A stretch of 64,000 nt of DNA, taken from Limnohabitans sp. 63ED37-2. GTDB lineage: Bacteria; Pseudomonadota; Gammaproteobacteria; Burkholderiales; Burkholderiaceae_C. Positions 8,111-17,974 of this stretch are shown here, one piece after another. The first letter of the stretch is position 1, and every line of letters starts with the position of its first letter. The notes below the pieces were generated by a model, which searched no databases, was not told where the DNA came from, and saw nothing but the letters and a program-made list of their open reading frames with translations. The position numbers and the translations under genes were made by a program. The stretch is from assembly GCF_001412535.1 (NCBI RefSeq), contig NZ_CP011774.1, positions 677,501 through 741,500 of the forward strand, in the 5' to 3' direction.

Positions 8111-9568
8111 TCAGCCCGGCAGTTGCGCCAGGCCAAAGGGTTGGGGGGTGCCGGTGTTGTGGACCTCTTCCCGTGCGGCCAAACGGCTGGCGCGCAGCAT
8201 GGGGCCCAGGGCCACCAGCACAACAAACAACAAATACATTTCTAGGTGGTAAACAAAGCTGTAGGCGGTGATGGGGGTGACCAACACCTCGCCCAACGCG
8301 CCCGACATGGCCAGCACCGACACGCCGTCGCGCAAAGCCCCGCCCAGCGCCATGGCCGCGCCTGCGCTGGTGGCTTGCACCGCGCCCCAGGTGCCGATGA
8401 CCAGACCGCCCAAGTGGCCAAGCGGGCTGCCGTCTGCCGCCATACCCATGGCCGTGACCAGCATGCCCACCGAAAACAAACCGCCACTGAAACCGATCAG
8501 GCCCACGCCGATGCGGAACATCCAGGCCGCTTCGAGCGGCCCCGAAAAAATCACCATGGCAAAAGCGGGCAAGCCCAGCAGCACACCCAAGCTGGCCAGG
8601 CGGCAGGCGTGCAGGCCACCCGACAACCAGCGGGCTGACAACAGAAAAGCCAGCAAAGCGCCACCGGCACTCAAAGCCGTGAGGGCGCTGGTGGCGCCTA
8701 CGTCGAGTTTCAAAATTTCGGCGGCGTAGGGCTCCAGCACGATGTCTTGCATGTTGAAGGCAAAGGTGCCCAGAGCCAGCGTCCACAAAAAGCGGCGCAT
8801 CTGCGGCTGGGCCATGAGGCCTTGCCAGCTGCTGGCAAAGCCCCCGGCTTCGCGGCGACCGCGCTTGGCGCCCCGAGCCTCTTGTTTCCACAACGAGGCC
8901 AGGTTCATCACCGCCACCATGACAGCGCAGCCTTGCACCAGCTGGATGAGTTTTTGCGGGCTGAAGTCAATGAGGACCAGGCCGAACACCGCGCTGCTGG
9001 CGATCATGCCCACCAGCAGCATGCTGTAGAGCAGGGCCACCACCCGAGGGCGCTTCTCGTCTGTGGCCAAGTCGTGCGCCAGCGCCATGCCCGCGGTTTG
9101 TGTGACCTGGATGCCCGCGCCCACCAAAACAAAAGCCAGGCATGCGCCCACTTGGCCGACCCACAGGTTGGCCGCTTCGGGTTCGGACAGCAGCAACAAG
9201 GCAAACGGCATGATGGACAGGCCGCCAAACAGCAGCAAGGTGCCGGTCCACAAATACGGGATGCGGCGCAGACCCAAAGCCGATGGGTGCGTGTCGCTGC
9301 GGTAACCGATCAGGGTGCGCAACGGCGCAAACACCATGGGAATAGCGACTGCCAAAGCGACCCACCAAGCAGGCACTTGCAACTCCACGATCATGACCCG
9401 GTTGAGCGTGCCCACAAGCAGCGCCGTCACCATGCCGATCACCACCTGAAACAGCGACAGGCGCAAGAGGCGCGCCATCGGCAGCTCGGGCGAGGCCGCA
9501 TCGGCAAACGGCATGAAGCGCGTGCCGTAGGCCGTGAACCAGCGGGGCATGGGGACGCGCAGTTTCAT
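8111..9568 (-). CDS. lhaA: LhaA, PucC-family light-harvesting assembly transporter
   Basis: The 485-residue protein has about 12 transmembrane segments and belongs to the PucC/LhaA branch of the major facilitator superfamily (bacteriochlorophyll delivery family). In Rhodobacter, LhaA sits directly before puhA and promotes LH1 assembly, probably by handing over bacteriochlorophyll. Family-typical stretches include LNRVMIVELQVPAWWV and the loop GYRSDTHPSALGLRRIPY, and ALGTFAFNMQDIVLEPYAAEIL in the second half. The start at 9568 overlaps the bchM stop as ATGA. A paralogue lies at 22089-23459. Confidence 0.94.
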   Translation of the reverse strand: MKLRVPMPRWFTAYGTRFMPFADAASPELPMARLLRLSLFQVVIGMVTALLVGTLNRVMIVELQVPAWWVALAVAIPMVFAPLRTLIGYRSDTHPSALGLRRIPYLWTGTLLLFGGLSIMPFALLLLSEPEAANLWVGQVGACLAFVLVGAGIQVTQTAGMALAHDLATDEKRPRVVALLYSMLLVGMIASSAVFGLVLIDFSPQKLIQLVQGCAVMVAVMNLASLWKQEARGAKRGRREAGGFASSWQGLMAQPQMRRFLWTLALGTFAFNMQDIVLEPYAAEILKLDVGATSALTALSAGGALLAFLLSARWLSGGLHACRLASLGVLLGLPAFAMVIFSGPLEAAWMFRIGVGLIGFSGGLFSVGMLVTAMGMAADGSPLGHLGGLVIGTWGAVQATSAGAAMALGGALRDGVSVLAMSGALGEVLVTPITAYSFVYHLEMYLLFVVLVALGPMLRASRLAAREEVHNTGTPQPFGLAQLPG

Positions 9569-10275
9569 GAGCGGGTCCACTCCCAGGCTTGCGAGGTGTA
9601 AAAGCCACTGGCCACACGCTGCATGCGTGCGCCTTGCCAGCCTTGCAAATCCACATGGTTTTGCATGCGTTGCAGCAAGTCGGCGTGCGCCACGGGTGAG
9701 AGCGATGGCGAACGGTCGCTGCGCGGGAATAGGCGTCCCGCGCTGTGCATCAAGGCCAAGAGGGGTGTGCGCGGCGCAAACGTGAAAGCCATGGACCCGC
9801 GCGTGCGCTGCGCCAGTCCAGCCAGCGCTTCGGCGATCTGGTCGCTGTCGTAGTGGATGAGCGAGTCCATGCAGACCACATGGTCAAAGTGGCCTAAGTC
9901 GGGGCTGAGCATGTCGCCTGACATGAATTCCACCGAGCCAGGCAGGGTAGGGTGTTCGGCGGCCATGCGTTCGGCAGCCAGCTTGACCAAGGTGGGTGAC
10001 AAATCAATCGCCACCACTTCGGCCCCGCGCAGGGCCGCTTGCAGGGCCAGCGCGCCAGTGCCGCAACCGGCGTCGAGCACGCGCAAGCCGCGCAGGTCTT
10101 GCGGCAGCCACGACAGCAGGGTTTCTCGCATGGTGTCGCGACCGGCGCGCACGGTGGCGCGGATGCGGCCCACCGGCTCGTTCGAGGTCAAGCGCGCCCA
10201 GGCATCGGCCGCGGTGCGGTCAAAGTAGTGCTCAATCTGGCTGCGGCGTTGTTCGTAGGCGGTGGTGCTGTTCAT
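9565..10275 (-). CDS. bchM: Mg-protoporphyrin IX O-methyltransferase BchM
   Basis: BchM transfers a methyl group from SAM to the C-13 propionate of Mg-protoporphyrin IX. The 236-residue protein is a class-I SAM methyltransferase with motif I VLDAGCGTGALAL (about residues 66-78), the acidic motif II in VVAIDLSPTL, and a C-terminal Mg-protoporphyrin methyltransferase region. The N-terminal YFDRTAADAWARL is typical of BchM. It lies 33 bp after bchL and overlaps lhaA. Confidence 0.96.
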   Translation of the reverse strand: MNSTTAYEQRRSQIEHYFDRTAADAWARLTSNEPVGRIRATVRAGRDTMRETLLSWLPQDLRGLRVLDAGCGTGALALQAALRGAEVVAIDLSPTLVKLAAERMAAEHPTLPGSVEFMSGDMLSPDLGHFDHVVCMDSLIHYDSDQIAEALAGLAQRTRGSMAFTFAPRTPLLALMHSAGRLFPRSDRSPSLSPVAHADLLQRMQNHVDLQGWQGARMQRVASGFYTSQAWEWTRS

Positions 10276-10308
10276 CGTGTTCTTTCGGGGCGTGTTTTGG
10301 CGAGTGGA

Positions 10309-11220
10309 TCAGTCGAAACCCAACAGGTCAAAAATGTCGCGGTCTTTCATCGGGATGGACGGCAGCGGGTCGGCTCCCAGCCACAGGGCTTCGGCCAGGC
10401 GCATGTACTCGTCTTGCACGGCTTTGACGGCGGGTGTGGGCTCCAGCTCAAACAAGGTGCACTTTTGCAAACGGCTCTTGCGGATCTCGTCGAGCATGGG
10501 AAAGTGCGCCATGGTTTTGAGACCGGTGACCGCGTTGTACTTGTCGATCTGGTCGGTCGCGTCGCTGCGGTTGGCGATCACACCGCCCAAACGCACGTTG
10601 TAGTTTTTGGCCTTGGCACCAATCGCCTGCACGATGCGGTTCATCGCAAAAATGGAGTCGAAATCGTTGGCAGTCACGATGAGCGCGCGGTCGGCGTGTT
10701 GCAAGGGTGCAGCGAAACCGCCACACACCACGTCGCCCAGCACGTCAAAAATCACCACATCGGTGTCTTCGAGCAGGTGGTGCTCTTTGAGCAGCTTCAC
10801 GGTCTGGCCGACCACATAGCCACCGCAGCCGGTTCCTGCAGGCGGGCCGCCAGCCTCCACGCACATCACGCCGTTGTAACCTTTGAAGACAAAGTCATCG
10901 AGGCGCAGCTCTTCTGCATGGAAGTCCACGGTTTCGAGCGCGTCGATCACGGTGGGCATGAGCTTTTTGGTCAGGGTGAAGGTGGAGTCGTGCTTGGGGT
11001 CACAGCCGATTTGCAGCACGCGCTTGCCCAACTTGCTGAAGGCCACCGACAGGTTGGAAGACGTGGTGCTCTTGCCAATGCCGCCCTTGCCGTAGACCGC
11101 AAACACCTTGGCGGTGCCGATCTTGACGGTGGGGTCCATCTGGAACTGCACGCTGCCTTCGCCGTCTGCGCCGCGTACCCTCTGGATGCTGTTCACGGGG
11201 ATGCTGGTGGTTTCGATCAT
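10309..11220 (-). CDS. bchL: light-independent protochlorophyllide reductase, ATPase subunit BchL
   Basis: BchL is the nitrogenase Fe-protein-like, ATP-driven electron donor of dark-operative protochlorophyllide reductase. The 303-residue protein has the P-loop GKGGIGKST (residues 44-52) and two conserved cysteines, Cys132 and Cys166, that share the 4Fe-4S cluster across the dimer. Its ATG overlaps the bchH stop (ATGA). The partner subunits BchN and BchB are three and two genes upstream in the same run. Confidence 0.98.
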   Translation of the reverse strand: MIETTSIPVNSIQRVRGADGEGSVQFQMDPTVKIGTAKVFAVYGKGGIGKSTTSSNLSVAFSKLGKRVLQIGCDPKHDSTFTLTKKLMPTVIDALETVDFHAEELRLDDFVFKGYNGVMCVEAGGPPAGTGCGGYVVGQTVKLLKEHHLLEDTDVVIFDVLGDVVCGGFAAPLQHADRALIVTANDFDSIFAMNRIVQAIGAKAKNYNVRLGGVIANRSDATDQIDKYNAVTGLKTMAHFPMLDEIRKSRLQKCTLFELEPTPAVKAVQDEYMRLAEALWLGADPLPSIPMKDRDIFDLLGFD

Positions 11221-14200
11221 GCTGGGAGTCCTTCTTGTATGCCTTCAAGGCGGTCTTCAAGTTCTTCGCCGGCACGCAGCAGGGCTGACATGGTCTCGGC
11301 GTCGGGTTGCCAGTACTGGCGGCGGGTGGCCTCCAGCAGGCGGTTGGCCACTTTGGCCGATGCGGTGGGGTTGAGCTGGGCCATGCGCTCGCGCATGGCA
11401 GGGTCCAGCACAAAGGTCTGGGCCAGCTGTTGGTACACCCAGGGCTGCACTTGCCCTGTGGTGGCCGACCAGCCCATGGTGTTGGTGAGGTGCGCTTCGA
11501 TTTGGCGCACGCCTTCGTAGCCATGCTGCAGCATGCTTTCGTGCCACTTGGGGTTGAGCATGCGGCTGCGGGTTTCCAGGGCCACTTGTTCGGTCAGGCT
11601 GCGCACCACGCCGTCACCTTGGGTTTGGTCGCCAATGAAGACGGGCGGGGCTTCGGCGGCGTTGCCGTCGCGTTGGTGCTTGGCCTGCAGCACGGCGCGG
11701 CTGATGCCGCCCAGGGTGTCGAAGTAGGTGTCGATGCTGGTCACGCCCAGCTCCACCGAGTCGAGGTTTTGGTAGGTCAGCGACACGCTGGCCAGCGCGC
11801 TTTGCAGCACCGAGGTGTTGCGCACCGGCCGGCCTTCGCGGCCGTAGGCAAAGCCTTTGCGCTGGGTGAAGGCGTCGCCGAGTTCGTTTTCGTTTTCCCA
11901 GCAGCTGCTGTCGATCAGGTGGTTCACGTTGGCGCCGTACGCGCCTTCGGTGTTGCCGAACACGCGCAGCGCGGCGCACTCTAGGTTGCTGCCTTCGTGC
12001 TCGGCCAAGTAGGCCAGGGCATGTTGGCGCACAAAGTTTTGATGGACCGGCTCGTTGGCGCTGGCCGCCAAAAACGCGGCTTCGGCCAGCAAACGGATTT
12101 GCATGGGCAGCAGGTCGCGGAAGATGCCGGACAAGGTGATGACCACGTCGATGCGGGGGCGACCCAGTTCTGCCAAGGGAATCAGCTGCGCGCCAGCCAA
12201 GCGGCCGTAGCTGTCAAAGCGTGGGGCGGCGCCCATCAAGGCCAGGGCTTGCGCCATGGGGCTGCCTTCGGTTTTGAGGTTGTCGGTGCCCCACAGCACC
12301 ATGGCCACGGTTTCGGGCAAGGCTTGGTGGTCTTGCTGGTAGCGGGCCAAGAGTTTGTCGGCTTGGCGCATGCCATCGCGCACCGCAAAGGCCGACGGCA
12401 TGCGGAAGGGGTCGAGGCCGTGCAGGTTGCGTCCGGTGGGTAAGACGTTGGCGTTGCGGATCAGGTCACCGCCAGGGGCGGGTTGCAGGTAGCGGCCGTC
12501 GAGGGCGCGCATCAGGCCTTGCATTTCGTGGTCTTCGCCCAGCAGGCGGTTGCTGCGCACCAACTGGCGCAGCGTCTCGGCCTGGGCTTTGTCGCTGGCA
12601 TTCAGTTCGTTGCTGAACTGTGCGTTCAGTTGCGCTTCGCTCGCGCCGTCCACCAAGGCCTCCATCAAGTTGGCGTTTTGAGCGCCGGTCAAGCCCATGG
12701 CGTCGGCCATGACTTTGAGGGTGCCCAAGCGTTGCTCGCGGGTGGGGGCCTGGCCCATGACGTGCAGGCCTTCGGGGATGAGGGCGTATTCGAGTTCGAG
12801 CAATTGGCTTTGTAGCTGCTCGATCCAGGCGGTGGGGTCTCCCGCCTGATGGGCTGGAACGGCCAGGTCGATGCTTTGCGCTTGTTCGCGGATCAGTGTG
12901 GTCAGGCTGTCGCGGTCCTGCGCTTGGTCCGGGCCCATTTGTTGCCAGCGCTCAATCGACTGCTGCAGGCTGACCAGTTCTTTGTACAAGCCCGAGTGGG
13001 TGAGCGAGGGGGTGAGGTAGCTCACCAGCGTGGCCGCGCCCCGGCGTTTGGCCAATGCGCCTTCGGACGGGTTGTTGGCGGCATACAGGTAGATGTTGGG
13101 CAGCGCACCGATCAGGCGGTCGGGCCAGCACTGGGCCGACAGACCGGTTTGTTTGCCCGGCATGAACTCGAGCGCGCCGTGCGTGCCAAAGTGCAGCACC
13201 GCGTCGGCGGCGTAGTCGTCGCGCAGGTAGCGGTAGAAGGCGCTGAAGGCGTGGGTGGGGGCGCAGCCGGTTTCGAACAGCAGGCGCATCGGGTCGCCCT
13301 CATAACCAAAGCCCGGTTGCACCGTGACCACCACTTGGCCAAAGTCTGCGCCGAGCACAAAGATGGACTGGCCATTGGTCAGGTGCTTGCCGGGCGCAGG
13401 GCCCCATTGAGCCTCGATCTCATTGAGCCAACGTTCGTTTTGTACGTGGTGGCCGGTGTCGATGGCGTGCAGCACATTGGCCTGCGTGCCGTACTGGCTG
13501 GCGTTGCCGTGCAGCAGGCGGTTGCGCAGGTCGTCCACGCTGTCGGGCAAGCTGACTTGGTAGCCTTCAAGCGACAAGCGCTGCAAGGTGTTGAACAGCG
13601 ACTGGAAGACGGAGAGGTAAGCGGCCGTTCCCACGCTGCCTGCGTTGGGCGGGAAGTTGAACAGCACGATGGCCAGCTTGCGGTCGGCGCGTGGTTTGTC
13701 GCGCAGGCGCACCAGGCGCTCGACGCGGGCGGTGAGCATCTCGGTGCGCTCGCTGCAGGTGAACATGTCTTGGCTGCGCGGGCCGCTCGGGAAGGTGCAG
13801 CGCTTGTCGCAGCCGTGGCAGGTTTGACCGGCGGGGCCAGGGCGGCCGCCGTAGACCATGGGCAAGATCGATCCGTCGAGTTCGGGGATGGCCACCATGA
13901 TGGTGTTTTCCACCGGCAGCAGGCCACGGGTGGAGTCGCCCCATTGCTCGATGGACTGGAACTCCAGCGGGTGCGCGGCGATGTAGGGCACATCGAGCTC
14001 GCTGAGCGCCACTTCGGCGGCGCTGGCGTCGTTGTAAGCCGGGCCACCGACCAAGGAGAAACCGGTCAGCGACACCAAGGATTGGATTTTTGAGCCCGTG
14101 CCTTGCTTGAAAAAGCGGTCCATGGCCGGGCGGGCGTCCAGCCCGCTGGCAAAGGCGGGGATGACGCGCAGGCCGCGAGCTTGCAGTGAGGCGATGACCG

Positions 14201-15047
14201 CGTCGTAATGCGCGGTGTTGCCAGCCAGCAAATACGAACGCAGCAGCAACAGGCCCACGGCGGGCTGGTCTTTGCGGCCGTGGCCAGGCAGGTCGCTCAG
14301 CTGTTCGCCGATGCGGTTTTTCATCTGCGGGTGGTACAGGCCCACCTCGGGGTATTCGATCGGGTCTTCGGGCTGGGCCAAGGCACGCAGCGGCTCGCGC
14401 GGGCCTTGGGCGTAGCGGTGCACCAGGGTTTTGACCAGGTGCTCGATGTTGTGCTCAGACCCGGCCAGCCAGTAGCGCATGGTCAAGAAGAACAGGCGCA
14501 GGTCTTGCGCGGTGCCGGGGATGAAGCGCAGCAGCTTGGGCAGGCGGCGCAGCATGGCCATTTGCTTGGCCCCAGCGCTGGACGGTGCGCCGGTCTCGGA
14601 GCCGGTGTCTTTGTTTTTGGCGCTGGGGCGCAGCTTTTTGAGCAAGGCCATCAGGCCACTCGACTCGCGGCCCATGACCAGCTTGCCCATGCGGGTGAGC
14701 TGCGTGACTTGCGGGGCCGACATGATGCAGACCATGGCGTCGCAGTGATCGCGGCGCGCCTGCAAGGCGTCGAGCACCGGCAGGAAATGGTCTTCCATGA
14801 AGAGCATGGTGACGATGACCAGATCGGCTTGCGCCACGGCGGCCAAGCACGCGGCCAGAGCCGTGTCGCTGTCTCGCCAAGCTGAGGCGCTGTGGGTTTG
14901 CAGGTGCAAGCCGGGCAAGTCGCGCGCCAGGCGCTCGGCCGCGCTTTCGGCCGCGCTGGCCAGGTGGCTGTCCATGGTCAGCAGCACCACGCTCATGCGG
15001 GGTGCGCTGGTGGTGGCCTGTTTACCGGCTGAAGTGGGCTTTGGCAT
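11217..15047 (-). CDS. bchH: magnesium chelatase subunit H BchH
   Basis: BchH is the large porphyrin-binding catalytic subunit of Mg chelatase, acting with BchI and BchD. The 1276-residue protein has the CobN/Mg-chelatase architecture, with the N-terminal MSVVLLTMDSHL region and the family-typical segments GRPGPAGQTCHGCDKRC and LHFGTHGALEFMPGKQ. The start is set at 15047 (MPKPTSAG), which overlaps the bchB end by 26 bp and has GGAG ten bases upstream; a shorter start at 14996 (MSVVLLT) has no visible Shine-Dalgarno sequence but is possible. The last 4 bp overlap bchL. Confidence 0.97.
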   Translation of the reverse strand: MPKPTSAGKQATTSAPRMSVVLLTMDSHLASAAESAAERLARDLPGLHLQTHSASAWRDSDTALAACLAAVAQADLVIVTMLFMEDHFLPVLDALQARRDHCDAMVCIMSAPQVTQLTRMGKLVMGRESSGLMALLKKLRPSAKNKDTGSETGAPSSAGAKQMAMLRRLPKLLRFIPGTAQDLRLFFLTMRYWLAGSEHNIEHLVKTLVHRYAQGPREPLRALAQPEDPIEYPEVGLYHPQMKNRIGEQLSDLPGHGRKDQPAVGLLLLRSYLLAGNTAHYDAVIASLQARGLRVIPAFASGLDARPAMDRFFKQGTGSKIQSLVSLTGFSLVGGPAYNDASAAEVALSELDVPYIAAHPLEFQSIEQWGDSTRGLLPVENTIMVAIPELDGSILPMVYGGRPGPAGQTCHGCDKRCTFPSGPRSQDMFTCSERTEMLTARVERLVRLRDKPRADRKLAIVLFNFPPNAGSVGTAAYLSVFQSLFNTLQRLSLEGYQVSLPDSVDDLRNRLLHGNASQYGTQANVLHAIDTGHHVQNERWLNEIEAQWGPAPGKHLTNGQSIFVLGADFGQVVVTVQPGFGYEGDPMRLLFETGCAPTHAFSAFYRYLRDDYAADAVLHFGTHGALEFMPGKQTGLSAQCWPDRLIGALPNIYLYAANNPSEGALAKRRGAATLVSYLTPSLTHSGLYKELVSLQQSIERWQQMGPDQAQDRDSLTTLIREQAQSIDLAVPAHQAGDPTAWIEQLQSQLLELEYALIPEGLHVMGQAPTREQRLGTLKVMADAMGLTGAQNANLMEALVDGASEAQLNAQFSNELNASDKAQAETLRQLVRSNRLLGEDHEMQGLMRALDGRYLQPAPGGDLIRNANVLPTGRNLHGLDPFRMPSAFAVRDGMRQADKLLARYQQDHQALPETVAMVLWGTDNLKTEGSPMAQALALMGAAPRFDSYGRLAGAQLIPLAELGRPRIDVVITLSGIFRDLLPMQIRLLAEAAFLAASANEPVHQNFVRQHALAYLAEHEGSNLECAALRVFGNTEGAYGANVNHLIDSSCWENENELGDAFTQRKGFAYGREGRPVRNTSVLQSALASVSLTYQNLDSVELGVTSIDTYFDTLGGISRAVLQAKHQRDGNAAEAPPVFIGDQTQGDGVVRSLTEQVALETRSRMLNPKWHESMLQHGYEGVRQIEAHLTNTMGWSATTGQVQPWVYQQLAQTFVLDPAMRERMAQLNPTASAKVANRLLEATRRQYWQPDAETMSALLRAGEELEDRLEGIQEGLPA

Positions 15048-16677
15048 CGTAGAGCGTCTCCACGGTGATGGTCGCCACGCCCTGGTCTTGGGCAAATCGC
15101 TCGGTGTTGCGGCGCGCTTTGCCCCGCACAAAGAACGGGATCTTGCCCAGCTCCTTTTCGGCCTCGGGGCTCCAGGTGGCCTGGTTCGAAGCGGCTTGGG
15201 CGGGGACAGCGACTTTTTGAACGGTGTCGGTGGTCAGCGTGTCGGTGCGGGCGGGTGCAGCCACGGGCATGGGCGACGTGGTGGCAACGGGTGCGCTACG
15301 GGGTGTGCTTAAAGGTGCAGCGACGATCGGCGCCACGTTTTCTGCCGCAGGCCGCGTGCTGCCCAAATGCGAGGGCGCAGCACCGGCGTGGAATTCGAAG
15401 TCTTCGCGGAACATGCCGATCAGGTGTTCTTCCAAGCCCATCATCAGCGGGTGCACCCAGGTGTCGAAGAGCACGTTGGCGCCTTCAAAACCCATTTGCG
15501 GCGCATAGCGGGCGGGGAAGTCCTGCACATGTACCGGGGCTGAAATCACCGCGCAAGGAATGCCTTGGCGCTTGGCGATGTGGCGCTCCATTTGCGTGCC
15601 CAAAATCAGCTCGGGTTGCAGGGTTTGGATCTGGTCTTCGACCTCCAAGTAGTCGTCGGTGATCAGCGCTTCCACCCCATAGCGCTTGGCACAGTCGCGC
15701 ACTTCGCGGGCAAATTCGCGGCTGTATGTGCCCATGCCCACCACCTCAAAGTCCATCTCCTGGCTGGCGATGCGGGCGGCGGCCACCACGTGCGTGGCGT
15801 CGCCAAAAATATAGACCCGCTTGCCGGTCAGGTAGGTCGAATCGACCGACTTGGCGTACCAGTGGGCGTGTGCGTTGCTCGGGTCTTGTGCGGGTTGGGG
15901 CAGGCCGGTCAGCGTGCAGACTTCGGCGATGAAGTCGCGTGTGGCGTGGCTGCCCAGAGGCACGGTCTTGGTGTAAGGCTGGTCAAACTGGCGCTGCAAC
16001 CACTGTGCGGCGGCCAGGCCAATTTCGGGGTAGAGCACCACGTTGAAGTCGGCCTCGGCCAGCTTTTGCACATCGGTCACACTCGCACTCAAAGGCGCAA
16101 CCACCGCCACGTCCACGCCGAGTTGGTTCAGCAGCTGTGTGATTTCCTTGACGTCGTCGCGGTGGCGAAAGCCCAGGGCGCTGGGGCCGAGGATGTTGCA
16201 AGTGGGCCGCGCCTTGACGGGTTTTTCGGTGGCGGGTTTGTGCACCAGGTGGCGGCACAGTTGGTAAAAGGTCTCGCTCGCGCCCCAGTTCTCCTTGCGC
16301 TGGTACGAGGGCAGTTCCAAAGCCACCACCGGGATGCTCAGTTGGAGGGCTTGGGCCAAACCGCCCGGGTCGTCCTGGATCAGCTCGGCCGTGCAAGACG
16401 AGCCCACCAACATCGCAGCGGGGTTGAAGCGAGCCATGGCCTGGCGGGCTGCGTCCTTGAAGAGTTCGGCCGTGTCGCCGCCCAGATCGCGGGCCTGGAA
16501 GGTGGTGTAGGTGACGGGGGGGCGGCGCGGCAGGCGCTCGATCATGGTGAACAGCAGGTCGGCGTAGGTGTCGCCTTGCGGGGCGTGCAGCACGTAGTGC
16601 ACGTCCGTCATGGCGGTGGCCACGCGCATGGCCCCCACATGGGGCGGTCCTTCGTAAGTCCAGAGCGTCAGTTGCAT
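15022..16677 (-). CDS. bchB: light-independent protochlorophyllide reductase subunit B BchB
   Basis: BchB pairs with BchN to form the NifDK-like catalytic component that reduces ring D of protochlorophyllide. The 551-residue protein starts MQLTLWTYEGPPHVGAM and keeps Asp36, the unusual aspartate that ligates the NB iron-sulfur cluster in Rhodobacter. The C-terminal region, about residues 495-551 (WSPEAEKELGKIPFFVRGK), is the PCP_red domain. Between them is a roughly 60-residue Ala/Thr/Pro-rich low-complexity linker (about residues 430-490), longer than I would expect. AGGAA precedes the start; bchN ends 16 bp upstream. Confidence 0.97.
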   Translation of the reverse strand: MQLTLWTYEGPPHVGAMRVATAMTDVHYVLHAPQGDTYADLLFTMIERLPRRPPVTYTTFQARDLGGDTAELFKDAARQAMARFNPAAMLVGSSCTAELIQDDPGGLAQALQLSIPVVALELPSYQRKENWGASETFYQLCRHLVHKPATEKPVKARPTCNILGPSALGFRHRDDVKEITQLLNQLGVDVAVVAPLSASVTDVQKLAEADFNVVLYPEIGLAAAQWLQRQFDQPYTKTVPLGSHATRDFIAEVCTLTGLPQPAQDPSNAHAHWYAKSVDSTYLTGKRVYIFGDATHVVAAARIASQEMDFEVVGMGTYSREFAREVRDCAKRYGVEALITDDYLEVEDQIQTLQPELILGTQMERHIAKRQGIPCAVISAPVHVQDFPARYAPQMGFEGANVLFDTWVHPLMMGLEEHLIGMFREDFEFHAGAAPSHLGSTRPAAENVAPIVAAPLSTPRSAPVATTSPMPVAAPARTDTLTTDTVQKVAVPAQAASNQATWSPEAEKELGKIPFFVRGKARRNTERFAQDQGVATITVETLYDAKAHFSR

Positions 16678-16693
16678 GGGGTGTTCCTGCGCC

Positions 16694-17974
16694 TTATGCC
16701 GCCAGCTTCAGGCGGCGTTTGAGGGGGCGGCTGAACAGACCGGCCAAATCGGCCGCTTGTTCGTAACCCTGAATGGGGGTGAAGACCAACTCGATGGCCC
16801 ACTTGGTGGTGATGCCTTGGGCCTCCAGCGGATTGGCCAAACCGAGGCCACACACCACCAGATCGGGCGCATCCGCGATGCAGCGGTCGAGCTGCAGGTC
16901 CACGTCCTGGCCTTCGCTGATGCGGGTGCCTGCGGGGATGAGCGCGAGTTCGGCGGCCATGTGCTGGCGGTGCAAATAGGGCGTGCCCACCTCCACCAAA
17001 TCCATCCCCAGTTCGCGGTGCACAAAGCGCGCCAGCGGGATTTCGAGCTGCGAGTCGGGGAAGAAAAAGATGCGTTGGCCTTGCAGCATTTGGCGTTGCA
17101 CCGCCAGGGCTTTTTCGGCGCGTTGGCGTGGCGCGGCGGTGGCTTGTTCAAACACTTCGGGGGCCACGCCAAACTCGGTGGCCGCCGCTTGCAGCCAAGC
17201 GGTCGTGCCTTCCACGCCCAGAGGGAAAGGTGCGGCCAAATGCTGCGCGCCGCGCGACTGCAGGGCGCGTGCGGTATCGGCCAAAAAGGGCTGGGCCAAC
17301 AAATAGCGTGTGTTCGGGCCAACCACCGGCATGGCCTGGCTGTTGCGCGGTGGAAAGAAACTGACCTGCAATCCCATGCGATCGAACAGGCTGCGCATCT
17401 GGTCTTCGACCACATCGGCCAGGGTGCCGACCACCATCAGGGCGGGGGCTGTGTCGGTGCTGGCGGGCAAACCAGGAACCATCGCAGCCAGACAAGCGTC
17501 TTCGCCTTGGGTGAAGGTGGTTTCGATGCCGCTGCCCGAGTAGTTGAGCACGCGCACCTTGGGGTGGTGGATCTGGTTCTGGCGCTCGGCGGCGCGCGAC
17601 AGATCGAGCTTGATCACCTCAGAGGGGCAAGAGCCCACCAAAAACAACAAGCGGATGTCTGGGCGGCGCGCCAGCAACTGGCCGACCACGCGGTCGAGTT
17701 CTTCGTGCACGTCGGCTAGACCCGCTAAATCGCGCTCGTCGATGATGGCGGTACCAAAGCGGGGTTCGGCAAAGATCATCACGCCCGCGGCCGACTGGAT
17801 CAGGTGGGCGCAGGTGCGAGAGCCCACCACCAAAAAGAAAGCGTCCTGAATTTTGCGGTGCAGCCAGATGATGCCGGTCAAGCCGCAAAACACCTCGCGC
17901 TGGCCGCGTTCAACCAAGGGCACGACATCGGTACAACCAGGGGTTTCTGCGCGAATGGGGATGACGGTGCTCAT
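16694..17974 (-). CDS. bchN: light-independent protochlorophyllide reductase subunit N BchN
   Basis: The 426-residue protein is the NifD-like partner of BchB. Three cluster-binding cysteines are visible at residues 30 (VFCGLTG), 55 (SRTCAH) and 116 (VGSCPSE), equivalent to the known trio in Rhodobacter capsulatus BchN; the fourth ligand is Asp36 of BchB. The start at 17974 (MSTVIPIR) overlaps the bchF stop as ATGA; the much longer frame upstream lies inside bchF and is rejected. Confidence 0.97.
   Translation of the reverse strand: MSTVIPIRAETPGCTDVVPLVERGQREVFCGLTGIIWLHRKIQDAFFLVVGSRTCAHLIQSAAGVMIFAEPRFGTAIIDERDLAGLADVHEELDRVVGQLLARRPDIRLLFLVGSCPSEVIKLDLSRAAERQNQIHHPKVRVLNYSGSGIETTFTQGEDACLAAMVPGLPASTDTAPALMVVGTLADVVEDQMRSLFDRMGLQVSFFPPRNSQAMPVVGPNTRYLLAQPFLADTARALQSRGAQHLAAPFPLGVEGTTAWLQAAATEFGVAPEVFEQATAAPRQRAEKALAVQRQMLQGQRIFFFPDSQLEIPLARFVHRELGMDLVEVGTPYLHRQHMAAELALIPAGTRISEGQDVDLQLDRCIADAPDLVVCGLGLANPLEAQGITTKWAIELVFTPIQGYEQAADLAGLFSRPLKRRLKLAA

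Noticed and set aside
10039..11520. Plus-strand open frame of 493 codons opposite bchM, bchL and the bchH end
   Set aside because: It spans three real genes on the other strand and has no recognisable domain or ribosome site.
12849..14093. Plus-strand open frame of 414 codons opposite bchH
   Set aside because: It is antisense to the well-conserved bchH. High GC at third positions leaves the opposite strand open by chance, and the translation is low-complexity (Gly/Val/Ala/His) with no motifs.
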